NCBI GenBank assembly: GCA_963825685.1
Contig: CAWGUD010000024.1
Span: forward strand, 1 to 64,000
Length of the DNA: 64,000 bases
Reading direction: 5' to 3'
DNA from: JAOUEA01 sp963825685
Lineage (GTDB): Bacteria > Actinomycetota > UBA4738 > HRBIN12
Shown: in pieces, positions 44,100 to 53,828 of the stretch
Numbering within the stretch: the first letter of the stretch is position 1
Layout of the letters: each line of letters opens with the position of its first letter
Translations under genes and position numbers: made by a program
Notes under the pieces: generated by a model
Database searches by the model: none
Told to the model about the DNA's origin: nothing
The model's input: the letters and a program-made list of their open reading frames with translations, nothing else

Positions 44100-45181
44100 T
44101 CGTCGGAGGTGGCGGGGTAGGTCTCGCTCGGCAGGTCGTCTCCCTCGGCGAGCTCGTGCGTGACCGCGACCGATGTCGGCGGCGGCGTCGCCGGCATGGC
44201 CGTCGTGACGGGGGCCGGCGCCAACCCCGCCCGGTGACGACCGCGTGAGGGCGCCCCCGCACGCGCCCTCCAGGTCGCGACGACGGCCGCGCCGAGACCG
44301 AACATCGACCCGAACACCCACACGAGCACGTTGAGGAAGGGCACCACGCCGATCGCCGCGGCGACCCCCCACCCCGCCAGCACGGCTCCGGCGCGGCCGC
44401 GCGGCGCCTGGACGATCAACCGGCCCACGGCGTAGACGGCAAGCGCGTACCCGACGAGCGCGACCAGGCCGGAGCCGAGCAGCACGGACAGTCCCAGGGG
44501 CAGCCCGAGGATCGACGCCGCCGCGGCGACCGCAACGACTGGCCACGCGATCGCCACCACGACCCCCCATCCCAGCGATGCGAAGGGGGCCGTGCGAGCC
44601 GCCGTGGCGACCCGATCCAGTCCGCGAGGCGCGAGCCCGAGCATGAACAGGAGCAGGAGCAGGGTCGAGACCGCGATCGCGACGGCGCCGAGCAGAGCGC
44701 CGAGGGCGGCCAGGGTGCCGCGAGGCGTGAAGGCCACGTCATCGCGCACGTCGCCACCCACGAGGGCGCCGGGCTCCAGGCGCACCGTCTGGGCGCCGAG
44801 CACGTCGCCGGCGACCGATGCCGTCGACGCGAGCCGGATCGGGCCGTTCATCGCCACCACCGAGCCACCGACCTGCCCGGAGATCGCGACGGGACCGTCA
44901 AGCACGACCACGTCCCCCACGACGACGCCGGCGACGATCGCCCGGCCGTGGAAGACGACGACCTCCCCGACCGACTGCCCGCGAGGGACCGTCACGGTGC
45001 CGGCGAGCATCACCTGGTCCTCCGCCCGGCCGACGTCGGCGCCCGGGCGGGGCGTGGGCGACGCATCCCGCGTGGGCGAGGGTGATTGCGCGATCGCGGC
45101 TCCCGCCCCGGCGAGGACCGCCGCGAAGACGCCGACGCAGACGACGACGCGAAGGGAAGGCCGGACCGGCATGGCCCGCAT
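44096..45181 (-). CDS. Bactofilin-like domain protein with membrane helices
   Basis: Protein of 361 residues from the ATG at 45181 (or 45172). A signal-like start precedes a run of short turns (FHGRAIVAGVVVGDVVVLDG, AISGQVGGSVVAMNG, ASVAGDVLGAQTVRLEPG), typical of polymer-forming (bactofilin or DUF342-like) beta-helices. Five or so membrane helices follow from about residue 150, with a Pro-rich tail. An uninterrupted frame continues upstream of 45181 but it is antisense to Lhr. Function probably envelope or morphology; not known. Confidence 0.7.
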   Translation of the reverse strand: MRAMPVRPSLRVVVCVGVFAAVLAGAGAAIAQSPSPTRDASPTPRPGADVGRAEDQVMLAGTVTVPRGQSVGEVVVFHGRAIVAGVVVGDVVVLDGPVAISGQVGGSVVAMNGPIRLASTASVAGDVLGAQTVRLEPGALVGGDVRDDVAFTPRGTLAALGALLGAVAIAVSTLLLLLFMLGLAPRGLDRVATAARTAPFASLGWGVVVAIAWPVVAVAAAASILGLPLGLSVLLGSGLVALVGYALAVYAVGRLIVQAPRGRAGAVLAGWGVAAAIGVVPFLNVLVWVFGSMFGLGAAVVATWRARAGAPSRGRHRAGLAPAPVTTAMPATPPPTSVAVTHELAEGDDLPSETYPATSDD

Positions 45182-45253
45182 CCTATCGTCGTCTCCGGCG
45201 CCGACCGCTCCCGCGAGCGGCCACATGTCACCGTTCCGCGCTAGCGTTGCTGC

Positions 45254-48200
45254 GTGAGCCTGGCCCCCTTCTCCCCCGCGGTGCGCGAGTGGTTCGAGGC
45301 GTCGTTCGACGCCCCCACCCCGGCGCAGTCGAAGGGCTGGAAGGCGATCGCGAAGGGCGAGCACACGTTGGTGCTCGCCCCGACCGGGTCGGGCAAGACG
45401 CTCGCCGCGTTCCTGTGGGCGATCGACCGACTCGCGACCGAGAGGCCTCCGGCCGAGCCCAGTGCGCGCACCCGGGTCGTGTACATCTCGCCGCTGCGGG
45501 CGCTGGCGGTCGACGTGGAGAAGAACCTCCGAGCGCCACTGACAGGCATCCGGCACGTGGCGGAACGTTCCGGCTCCGGACTCGCGCACGACCCCGCGGT
45601 CGGGGTCCGCACCGGGGACACGCCCACCCGGGAGCGGCGACAGATGCTCGCCCACCCGCCCGACATCCTGATCACGACGCCCGAGTCGCTCTACCTGATG
45701 CTCACATCGTCGGCACGCGAGACCCTGCGGGGAGTCACGACCGTGATCGTCGACGAGATCCACTCGCTCGCCGGCACGAAGCGAGGCGCCCACCTCGCTC
45801 TCTCCCTCGAGCGCCTCGACGCGCTCGCAGACGCGGCGCCTCAGCGCATCGGCCTCTCGGCCACGCAGCGTCCGCTCCAGACGATCGCGCGATTCCTCGG
45901 CGGCCATGCCGACGACGGCGAGCCGCGTCCGGTCTCGATCGTCGACGCCGGACATCGCAAGCCGATGGAGCTCGAGGTCGTCGTGCCGGTCGAGGACATG
46001 GGCTCGCTCGGCCAGCCGATGGATGTGCCCGCCAGCGGTCCTGCGGCGGCGGGGCCCCCGCGCACGTCGATCTGGCCGTCGATCCATCCGCGGCTGCTCG
46101 AACTGATCCGAACGCACCGATCGACGATCGTCTTCGTGAACGGCCGCCGGCTCGCCGAGCGGCTCGCCGCGCAGCTGAACGAGCTCGCCGAGGAGGACCT
46201 CGTCCGCACCCACCACGGGTCGATCGCCCGCGAGCAACGGCTCGAGGTCGAGGATGCCCTGAAGTCCGGACGGCTCCGCGCGATCGTGGCCACGAGCAGC
46301 CTCGAGCTCGGCATCGACATGGGTGCGGTCGATCTCGTCGTCCAGGTCGAATCGCCGGGATCGGTGGCCAGCGGACTGCAGCGCATCGGCCGGGCGGGCC
46401 ACCAGGTGGGCCAGCCGAGCAAGGGGAAGATCTTCCCGAAGTTCCGCGGCGACCTGCTCGAGGCGAGCGTCGTCGCCGAACGCATGCTGGCCGGCGCGAT
46501 CGAGGAGACGAGGGTGCCTCGCGACCCGCTCGACGTGCTCGCGCAGCAGCTCGTCGCGATGTGCGCGGTCGACGAGTGGCGTGTCGACGACCTCTATACA
46601 ACGGTGCGCCGGGCCGAGAACTTCTCCGCGCTGTCGCACGAGATCTTCCTCGCGGTGCTCGACCTGCTCGCGGGGCGATACCCGAGCGACGGGTTCGCCG
46701 AGCTGCGACCGCGATTGGTCTGGGACCGGCAGACCGACGTCGTCCGGGCACGCGACGGCGCCGGTCGGATCGCGATCACGAGCGGCGGCACGATCCCCGA
46801 CCGCGGGCTGTTCGGGGTGTTCCTCGCCGACGGCACCCGCGTGGGCGAGCTCGACGAGGAGATGGTCTACGAGTCGCGGCGCGGCGAGGTCTTCCTGCTC
46901 GGCGCCTCGAGCTGGCGTATCGACGACATCACGCGGGACCGCGTGGTGGTCTCCCCCGCCCCGGGCGAACCCGGCAAGATGCCCTTCTGGCACGGGGACA
47001 AGCCCGGCCGCCCCATCGAGCTCGGGCGGGCGATCGGAGCGTTCACGCGCGAGCTCCGGGGGGCGCGCCGCGGCGGGGCCCTCGCGCGGCTGCGCGACGA
47101 GGTCGGACTCGATGCGTGGGCCGCCGACAACCTCGTCGCCTACCTCGAGGAGCAGGCGGAGGCCACCGGCGCCGTCCCCGACGACCGCACGATCGTCGTC
47201 GAGCGGTTCCGCGACGAGATCGGCGACTGGCGCGTCTGCGTGCTGTCGCCCTTCGGGAACCAGGTGCACGCACCGTGGGGGCTCGCGATCGAGGCGAGGC
47301 TCGAGGAACGGTTCGGACCCGGCGCGCAGGTGCTCTGGGGCGACGACGGCATCGTGATCCGGCTCCCCGAGGCCGTCGAGCGCATCCCGGTCGAGGACCT
47401 GCTGTTCGAGCCCGAGCAGGTGGAGGCCGCCGTCGTCGAGGCGTTGCCGGGCACGGCGATGTTCGCGAGCGTCTTCCGCGAGGCGAGCGCGCGGGCCCTC
47501 CTGCTCCCCCGGCAACGGCCGGGCACGCGCACGCCCCTGTGGCAGCAGCGGCAACGCAGCGCCGACCTGCTCGTGGAGGCCGCGAAGCACCCCACGTTCC
47601 CGATGCTGCTCGAGACGACCCGCGAGTGCCTGCGCGACGTCTTCGACGTGCCGGCCCTGCGCGAGGTGATGGGCGACCTGCGGTCGCGGCGCACGAAGCT
47701 CGTGGCGGTCGAGACCGAGCACGCGTCGCCGTTCGCGCAGTCGCTGCTGTTCCGGTGGATCGCGGTCTTCATGTACGAGGGGGACGCGCCCCTTGCCGAA
47801 CGCCGCGCCGCCGCCCTTTCCCTCGATCGCGACCTGCTGCGCGAGCTCCTCGGGGCCGAGGAGCTCCGCGACCTGTTGGACCCGCGAGCGATCGACGAGG
47901 TCACGATCGAGCTGCAGCGACTCGCAGAGGGTCGCCGAGCCAAGAGCATCGACGGCGTGCACGACCTGCTCCGAGACCTCGGGCCGCTCGACGACGACGA
48001 GGTGCGCGCACGCGTCGACGGCGAGGCCGACGCGTGGATGCGCGCGCTGATCGACGACGGGCGCGCGATCCTCGTGCGGGTCGCCGGCGAGGAACGTCTC
48101 GCGGCGGTCGAGGACGCCGCGCGCCTGCGAGACGCCCTGGGTGTGTCCCTCCCCCGTGGGTTGCCCGGGGTCTTCACCGGCCCGACCGATCGACCCCTGC

Positions 48201-49666
48201 GCGACCTCGTCGCGCGCTACGCACGCACGCACGGGCCGTTCGTGCCGGCCGAACCCGCGGCACGCTTCGGCGTCGCCGTCGACCGGGTCCAGGCCACCCT
48301 GGTCGAGCTCGAGACCGAGGGCACGCTGGCCCAGGGCGGGTTCTCACCCGGGGGCGTCGAGCACGAGTGGTGCGATACCGACGTGCTCCGGCGGCTGCGT
48401 CAACGCTCCCTCGCGGCGCTCCGGCGCGAGGTCGAACCGGTCGAGGCCGCGGCGTTCGCCCGCTTCCTGCCCGCGTGGCAGGGGGCCGACCGCCCGAACG
48501 GAGCATCGGACGCACTCGTCGAAGCGGTCGGACACCTGCAGGGGGCGGCGATCCCGGCATCGATCCTCGAGACCGACGTGCTGCCGGCCCGCGTGCGCGC
48601 GTACCGCCCCGCCGACCTCGATGCGCTGGCCGCGAGCGGCGACCTCGTCTGGGTCGGGGCGGGCGGCCTCGGAGCCGACGACGGGCGGGTGGTGCTCTGC
48701 TTCCGCGGGCAGGCGAGATCGCTCCTGCGCGACCGTCTCGACGGCGAGCGACCCGACGGCGCCCTCCACGAGGCGATCCGCGCGCACCTGGCCGGGCGTG
48801 GTGCGTCGTTCTGGGTCGACCTCGTGCAGGCAGCCGGCACCGCCGACGAGCGCGTGCTCCTGACCGCCCTCTGGGATCTGGTGTGGGCGGGAGAGGTGAC
48901 GAACGACACGCTCGCACCGCTCCGCGCGTTCGTACGCGGCGCGTCGGCCAAGATCCGCGCGTCTCAGCCCGGCAGGCGACCCCGTCCGGGCGCCTTGCGC
49001 AGGGCCGGGCCGCCTGCCGGAGCCGGCCGCTGGTCGCTGACCGCCACGCTCCTCGATCCGCCCGCCTCGCCAACCGAGGCCGCGCACGCGCGTGCGCTGC
49101 AGCTCCTCGATCGACACGGCGTCGTGACGCGTGAGGCCGCCCTGGCCGAGGGCACCCCCGGCGGGTACGCAGGCGTCTATCCGGTGCTGAAGGCGATGGA
49201 GGACGCGGGCACGGTGCGGCGCGGGTACTTCGTCGCCGGGCTCGGGGCGGCGCAATTCGCGATGCCGGGGGCCGTCGACCGGCTCCGCGCGACAAGGGCA
49301 CCGACCGGACACGACGAACCGGCTGCGCTCGTGCTCGCCGCGGCAGACCCGGCGCAGCCGTACGGAGCCGCACTCCCCTGGCCGGCCGGCGCCGGGCGAC
49401 CCTCCCGCGCGGCCGGGGCGTACGTCGTGCTCGTCGACGGCGGCATCGCCGCCTTCCTCGAGCGGGGAGGACGCTCGCTCACCACCTTCGGCGTCGACGC
49501 CGACCCGTGGGCCGACGCGCTGGCATCCCTCGTGAAGGACGGGCGGCTCCGGCGGGTCGAGCTGGTCCGCATCGACGGTGAGCCGTCCGCGGCGTCGCCC
49601 CACGCCGAGCGGCTGCGCCTCGCCGGGTTCGTCGACGGGTACCGCGGGCTCACGCTCCGGGGCTGA
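45254..49666 (+). CDS. lhr: ATP-dependent DNA helicase Lhr (full length)
   Basis: Protein of 1470 residues from the GTG at 45254. Walker A APTGSGKT (42-49), VDEIHSL (DEAH box), RIGLSATQRP, FVNGRRLAERLA and the TSSLELGIDMGAVDLV / QRIGRAGHQVG motif VI make the Lhr core, followed by the winged-helix and Lhr C-terminal domains. Lhr unwinds DNA and RNA-DNA hybrids 3'-5' and takes part in mutagen resistance. Nei follows 10 bases later, the same pairing as in mycobacteria. Confidence 0.95.
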   Translation: MSLAPFSPAVREWFEASFDAPTPAQSKGWKAIAKGEHTLVLAPTGSGKTLAAFLWAIDRLATERPPAEPSARTRVVYISPLRALAVDVEKNLRAPLTGIRHVAERSGSGLAHDPAVGVRTGDTPTRERRQMLAHPPDILITTPESLYLMLTSSARETLRGVTTVIVDEIHSLAGTKRGAHLALSLERLDALADAAPQRIGLSATQRPLQTIARFLGGHADDGEPRPVSIVDAGHRKPMELEVVVPVEDMGSLGQPMDVPASGPAAAGPPRTSIWPSIHPRLLELIRTHRSTIVFVNGRRLAERLAAQLNELAEEDLVRTHHGSIAREQRLEVEDALKSGRLRAIVATSSLELGIDMGAVDLVVQVESPGSVASGLQRIGRAGHQVGQPSKGKIFPKFRGDLLEASVVAERMLAGAIEETRVPRDPLDVLAQQLVAMCAVDEWRVDDLYTTVRRAENFSALSHEIFLAVLDLLAGRYPSDGFAELRPRLVWDRQTDVVRARDGAGRIAITSGGTIPDRGLFGVFLADGTRVGELDEEMVYESRRGEVFLLGASSWRIDDITRDRVVVSPAPGEPGKMPFWHGDKPGRPIELGRAIGAFTRELRGARRGGALARLRDEVGLDAWAADNLVAYLEEQAEATGAVPDDRTIVVERFRDEIGDWRVCVLSPFGNQVHAPWGLAIEARLEERFGPGAQVLWGDDGIVIRLPEAVERIPVEDLLFEPEQVEAAVVEALPGTAMFASVFREASARALLLPRQRPGTRTPLWQQRQRSADLLVEAAKHPTFPMLLETTRECLRDVFDVPALREVMGDLRSRRTKLVAVETEHASPFAQSLLFRWIAVFMYEGDAPLAERRAAALSLDRDLLRELLGAEELRDLLDPRAIDEVTIELQRLAEGRRAKSIDGVHDLLRDLGPLDDDEVRARVDGEADAWMRALIDDGRAILVRVAGEERLAAVEDAARLRDALGVSLPRGLPGVFTGPTDRPLRDLVARYARTHGPFVPAEPAARFGVAVDRVQATLVELETEGTLAQGGFSPGGVEHEWCDTDVLRRLRQRSLAALRREVEPVEAAAFARFLPAWQGADRPNGASDALVEAVGHLQGAAIPASILETDVLPARVRAYRPADLDALAASGDLVWVGAGGLGADDGRVVLCFRGQARSLLRDRLDGERPDGALHEAIRAHLAGRGASFWVDLVQAAGTADERVLLTALWDLVWAGEVTNDTLAPLRAFVRGASAKIRASQPGRRPRPGALRRAGPPAGAGRWSLTATLLDPPASPTEAAHARALQLLDRHGVVTREAALAEGTPGGYAGVYPVLKAMEDAGTVRRGYFVAGLGAAQFAMPGAVDRLRATRAPTGHDEPAALVLAAADPAQPYGAALPWPAGAGRPSRAAGAYVVLVDGGIAAFLERGGRSLTTFGVDADPWADALASLVKDGRLRRVELVRIDGEPSAASPHAERLRLAGFVDGYRGLTLRG

Positions 49667-49676
49667 GGCGTTCTTC

Positions 49677-50462
49677 GTGCCCGAGGGCGACACGATCCAC
49701 CGCACGGCTGCCTCGCTCGGGAGGGCACTCGACGGCGCGGTGATCGCGCGGTTCGAGGCACCGCGTCTGCGAGGCACGGGCAGGCATCACCCCGTCCCGC
49801 GGCCCGGAGAGCGCGTCGATCGCGTCCGTGCGCGTGGCAAGCACCTGCTGATCAGGTGCGCCGGCGGGCTCACGCTGCACACCCACATGCGCATGAGTGG
49901 GTCGTGGCATCTCTACCGCCCCGGAGAACGGTGGCGGAGGAGCGCGGGGAGCATGGTGGCCACGGTCGGCACGACCGACGTCGACGCGGTCTGCTTCGCC
50001 GCGCCCGTGATCGAGCTGCTCACCGACGCCGAGCTCGACCGCCACCCCGTGCTCGCCGCGCTCGGACCGGACCTGTGCGAGGCTGGCGCGGACCTGGACG
50101 AGGTCGTCCGCAGGCTCGACGCCCTCGACCCGGCCACCGAGACCGGGGTCGCGCTGCTCGACCAGACCGTGGCGGCGGGCATCGGCAACGTGTACCGGGC
50201 CGAGGCGGCGTGGGCCTGCGGCGTCGACCCGTTCCGCCCGATCGCGAGGCTCGACGATCGAACTCGGCGTGAGCTCTACGCCACCGCGAGCCGGCAGCTC
50301 AGATCGAACCTCGGGACCCGACGGCGGACGACGGTCCCCGGCGGCCTCGCCGTCTACGACCGGGCGGGCCGCGCGTGTCCGCGATGCGGCGATGCGATCG
50401 TCACGCGGCGTCAGGGCGAGCAGGCGCGCAGCGTGTGGTGGTGCCCCGGCTGCCAGCGGTGA
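49677..50462 (+). CDS. nei: Endonuclease VIII-like DNA glycosylase (Nei)
   Basis: Protein of 261 residues. The GTG at 49677 gives VPEGDTIHRTA, placing the catalytic Pro2-Glu3 at the processed N-terminus. The H2TH part contains QTVAAGIGNVYRAEAAW, and the C-terminal zinc finger has CPRCGDAIV...WWCPGCQR. It removes oxidised pyrimidines and cleaves the abasic site. It probably acts with Lhr in repair. Confidence 0.93.
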   Translation: MPEGDTIHRTAASLGRALDGAVIARFEAPRLRGTGRHHPVPRPGERVDRVRARGKHLLIRCAGGLTLHTHMRMSGSWHLYRPGERWRRSAGSMVATVGTTDVDAVCFAAPVIELLTDAELDRHPVLAALGPDLCEAGADLDEVVRRLDALDPATETGVALLDQTVAAGIGNVYRAEAAWACGVDPFRPIARLDDRTRRELYATASRQLRSNLGTRRRTTVPGGLAVYDRAGRACPRCGDAIVTRRQGEQARSVWWCPGCQR

Positions 50463-50525
50463 CCGGAGGACCGGCCCGACACCGCGGGAGGGGCGTCGAC
50501 CCGAGGCGGCTGCCACACTGGCGCC

Positions 50526-52103
50526 ATGGAGATGCACGCCTCCGGCCGCACGTGGGCCGCCGCGACGCCCCACACCCTGGCCACCGAGGCGGCCGCGATC
50601 GCCTTCGAGCGAGGCGGGAACGCGATCGACGCGGCGCTCGCCGCGGCGACCACGCTCGCGGTCGTCTATCCGCACATGTGCGGCGTCGGCGGCGACCTGT
50701 TCGCACTGGTGCAGCAGCCGGCGGGCGATGTGGTGGCGATCAACGCCAGCGGCCGCGCGCCCGCGGGCGCCACCACCGCCTTGGCGGGCGCCGAGGGCGG
50801 GACGACGATGCCGGAGCACGGCCCTTTCAGCGTCACCGTGCCCGGCGCGGTGAGCGGCTGGGAGGCCCTGCATCGCCAGGGGGCGAACCTGGCATGGGCC
50901 GACGCGTTCACCGCTGCGATCGCGTACGCCCACGGCGGCGTGAGCGTGGCGCCCGACCTCGCAGGGACGCTCGACGAGGACGCCGGTCGCCTCCTGAGCG
51001 ACCCCGGCATGGCGCAGGTGTTCTTCCCCGACGGGCGCCCCGCGCAGGTCCACGCGCAGGTCCGCCAACCAGCCCTCGGCGCCACCCTGCAGGCGATCGC
51101 CGAGCGGGGCACGGAGGTCTGGTACAACGGCGAGCTCGGCGAGCGGTTCACGCGGGGGCTCCGATCGCTCGGCGTGCCGATCGACCTCGCCGACATGGCC
51201 GGACACCGCGCCGACCTGGGAACGCCGCTCCGTGCACGCTTCGCCGGCGTCGACGTGCTCGTGCACCCGCCGAACTCACAGGGATTCGTGCTGCTCGAGG
51301 CCCTCTCGTTGATCGAGCGTCTGGAGATCGACCCCGACCCGCTCGGACCAGATGCGGGCGTGCTGGCCCACGTGCTCCGCGCCTCGGCACGTGATCGCGA
51401 TCGCCACCTCGCCGACCCCGACCGCATGCGCGTGCATCCCTCGACGCTGCTCGACGACGGGCACCTCGGCGCGGTGGCCGACGAGGTCCGGGCCGGCGTG
51501 CCCGGTCCACCGCCGGGCCTCACGCGGCGCGCCGGCGACACGATCGCGCTCGTGACCGCCGATGCCGAGGGCCGAGGCGTCTCCCTGATCCAGAGCCTCT
51601 ACGACGGCTTCGGGTCCGGGCTGCTGGAGCCGACCACGGGCGTCGTCGCCCAGAATCGTGGCGCGTGCTTCACCCTCGAGCCCGGCCATCCCAACCTGCT
51701 CGCCGCGGGGGCGAGGCCCGCGCACACGCTGATGCCGGTGGTCGTGCAACGCGACGGACGCCTCGAGGCCGTGGCCGGCACGATGGGCGGCTCGGCGCAG
51801 CCACAGATCGTCGCGATGACGCTGGCGCGCGCGCTCGCCATGGGGACGAGCCCCGCCGACGCCGTCGCGGCTCCGCGCTGGCTGGTCGGCGGCATGGCCC
51901 CGGAACGAGAGACGCCCGAGGTGCTCGCCGAGGCCGGTGTGCCTGCCCCGACGGTCGCCGCGCTCACGGCGTCGGGGTATCGAGTGCGGACGGTGCCGGC
52001 ACAGAGCGGAGCGGTCGGACATGCGCACATGATCCGCGCCGTACCGGGCGGGTTCGAGGCCGGAAGCGATCCCCGCGCCGACGGTGGCGCCCTCGCCTCC
52101 TGA
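50526..52103 (+). CDS. Gamma-glutamyltransferase family protein (Ntn-hydrolase)
   Basis: Protein of 525 residues with no signal peptide. GGNAIDAALAAATTLAVVYP and MCGVGGDLFA mark the GGT large subunit; GDTIALVTADAEG carries the nucleophilic Thr at the self-cleavage site, and GVVAQNRGACF and AGTMGGSAQPQI are in the small subunit. Lack of export suggests a cytoplasmic hydrolase or oxamate/acylase-like role instead of glutathione turnover. Nei ends 64 bases upstream. Confidence 0.88.
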   Translation: MEMHASGRTWAAATPHTLATEAAAIAFERGGNAIDAALAAATTLAVVYPHMCGVGGDLFALVQQPAGDVVAINASGRAPAGATTALAGAEGGTTMPEHGPFSVTVPGAVSGWEALHRQGANLAWADAFTAAIAYAHGGVSVAPDLAGTLDEDAGRLLSDPGMAQVFFPDGRPAQVHAQVRQPALGATLQAIAERGTEVWYNGELGERFTRGLRSLGVPIDLADMAGHRADLGTPLRARFAGVDVLVHPPNSQGFVLLEALSLIERLEIDPDPLGPDAGVLAHVLRASARDRDRHLADPDRMRVHPSTLLDDGHLGAVADEVRAGVPGPPPGLTRRAGDTIALVTADAEGRGVSLIQSLYDGFGSGLLEPTTGVVAQNRGACFTLEPGHPNLLAAGARPAHTLMPVVVQRDGRLEAVAGTMGGSAQPQIVAMTLARALAMGTSPADAVAAPRWLVGGMAPERETPEVLAEAGVPAPTVAALTASGYRVRTVPAQSGAVGHAHMIRAVPGGFEAGSDPRADGGALAS

Positions 52104-52114
52104 CGGAGCCCTCG

Positions 52115-52603
52115 TCAGTCGGGCTCGCGGTGCAGCTCGGCGGCGAGGTGCCGCGTCATCGCGGTCGAGCCCGTGGCCATGTCGATCTCGTAGCGCATGA
52201 CGTCCCCCTCGACCCGATAGCGCCTGACGAGCCCGACGACGTCCATGCCGGTGGTGGTGCGACCGATCGATCTCGTCGCCACCTCGATCGTCGTCAGCGG
52301 ACCCGTCGTGGTCACCGTTCCCTCGGCGACCTCGGTGAGTCCGAGCGGATGCGCGAGGGTCAGCTCCACGCGGTCGGCCGAGGAGCCCGGACGCCAGAAG
52401 CCGCGCTCGAAGTGCAGCGGCGATCCGTCATCGGCGAGCCAGCTGCGCTGTGAGGACAGCAGGAAGTTGTCGCCGACGTGTTCGAAGCGCATCCATTCGC
52501 CGTAGTCGAACGCGTCGATCGTCGGATACTCGCCGCGACCCTCCCCCGACCAGGAGCCCAGCACGACCTGCAGGGGCCTCAGGTCCGGGTGGAGCTCGGT
52601 CAT
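52115..52603 (-). CDS. Nitrobindin-like haem-binding protein (FABP family)
   Basis: Protein of 162 residues. The GSWSGEGRGEYPTI motif, YGEWMRFEHVGD and the C-terminal RHLAAEL (with the possible haem-axial His) match the THAP4/nitrobindin beta-barrel, which binds ferric haem and isomerises peroxynitrite in known members. Its start overlaps the stop of a short gene (ATGA), so the two are cotranscribed. Confidence 0.88.
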   Translation of the reverse strand: MTELHPDLRPLQVVLGSWSGEGRGEYPTIDAFDYGEWMRFEHVGDNFLLSSQRSWLADDGSPLHFERGFWRPGSSADRVELTLAHPLGLTEVAEGTVTTTGPLTTIEVATRSIGRTTTGMDVVGLVRRYRVEGDVMRYEIDMATGSTAMTRHLAAELHREPD

Positions 52604-52806
52604 CGAGCGGGGTGCGTGGGTGCCTCCGGCGCGACGCCGGCCGTGGCCTCGGGCACGAGCGTGACCATCGCGCCGTCGATGCGCGCACCGAGTCGTGCCG
52701 TACTGCGTTCGAGCCGTTCGACGCGCTCGAGCAGCGCTCGGTCGCGCGCTCGGGCTTGGAGCTCGAGCACCGCCTGGTTCGGCGCCGGTCGTTCGATCGT
52801 GGTCAC
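52600..52806 (-). CDS. Short coiled-coil protein, unknown function
   Basis: Protein of 68 residues from the ATG at 52806, with a GAGGGGAC site. An Arg/Glu/Leu-rich helix (LLERVERLERSTARLGARID) precedes a Pro/Ala tail. It overlaps the nitrobindin gene by 4 bases and may be its regulator or partner; no known family. Confidence 0.6.
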   Translation of the reverse strand: MTTIERPAPNQAVLELQARARDRALLERVERLERSTARLGARIDGAMVTLVPEATAGVAPEAPTHPAR

Positions 52807-52903
52807 GTCCCCTCCAGAACCCGATGACTCGGCTCGAGCCTATCGTCGACGCCCCGAGCGCTCAACCCGGGGTTGCGCCCCTTTCGGCTACCGTGTGTCG
52901 ACG

Positions 52904-53679
52904 ATGCCGACGCTCGCCCGCCTCAACGTGACGCCAGTGAAGGGGACGGCCATCCATCACCCAGGATCGGCGACGCTCACCGGCGTGGGGATCCCCCAGG
53001 ACCGCGCCTTCTACCTCGTCGACGAGTGGGGAGAGCTGTTCAGCGGCAGCACGTTCGGGCCGCTGGTCGCCATCGTGGCCGACTTCGACAGCGCGAGTGA
53101 ACACCTGTCGCTCCGCTTCCCCGACGGCTCGGTGGTCGAGTCGCCTGCCGACGCGCTGGGCGCCGAGGAGACCACGAACTTCTACGGACGGGCCGTGGCC
53201 GCGCACGTCGTCGAGGGGCCGTTCGCCGATGCGATCTCGTCGTACTGCGCGCGGCCGGTCCGGCTCCTGCGATGCGACCGCGAGGGCGACGGAGCCGACG
53301 TCGAGCCGATCACGGTCGTCTCCGTCGAGTCCGTGCGCGACCTCGCCGAACGCGGACGATACGAGGGAACGCTCGACGCGCGCCGGTTCCGGCTCAACCT
53401 CGAGCTCGAGGGCTGCGATCCCTACGAGGAGGACTCGTGGGAAGGCCGTCACGTGCAGGTCGGCGCAGCCACGATCGAGGTGATCGGCCAGGTGCCTCGG
53501 TGCGTGTTCACCACGAAGGATCCCGTGACGGGCGAGAAGGACTGGGACACCCTCACCCAGATCGCGAAGTACCGACCTCGCATCGCGGGCGACGGTGGCC
53601 TGCCGTTCGGCATGTACGCCCGTGTCCTGGAAGCGGGCCCCGTCCGGGTCGGCGACGCCGTCACGCCTCGCCCTCCTGA
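52904..53679 (+). CDS. MOSC domain-containing protein (3' end uncertain)
   Basis: From the ATG at 52904 the product has the MOSC N-terminal beta-barrel (LNVTPVKGTAIHH, RAFYLVDEWGELFSGS) and MOSC core (RFRLNLELEGCDPYEEDSW, PRCVFTTKDP with the conserved Cys). Family members bind sulfur or molybdenum cofactor. The frame does not stop after GDAVT but runs on to 54118, into the next gene. A TGA in another frame at 53677-53679 is the probable real end, implying one more base shift. I list that as the end. Confidence 0.8.
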
Positions 53680-53828
53680 ACGCCGTTCATCCGGCGATCC
53701 TCCGGAGCGGCTGCAACACACCGATTTCTGGGTATCGACCAGCGCCCTTCGGCCGCCGAACCCTCCCTTGAGCGTGTCGTGCAGCACACCTGCGCACGAC
53801 CAGGACGACCACGAGGAGGAGCGCTCGC

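Noticed and set aside
45182..48232. Upstream extension of the bactofilin-like frame (minus)
   Set aside because: It is antisense to Lhr, low in pattern and has a good start for the real protein at 45181.
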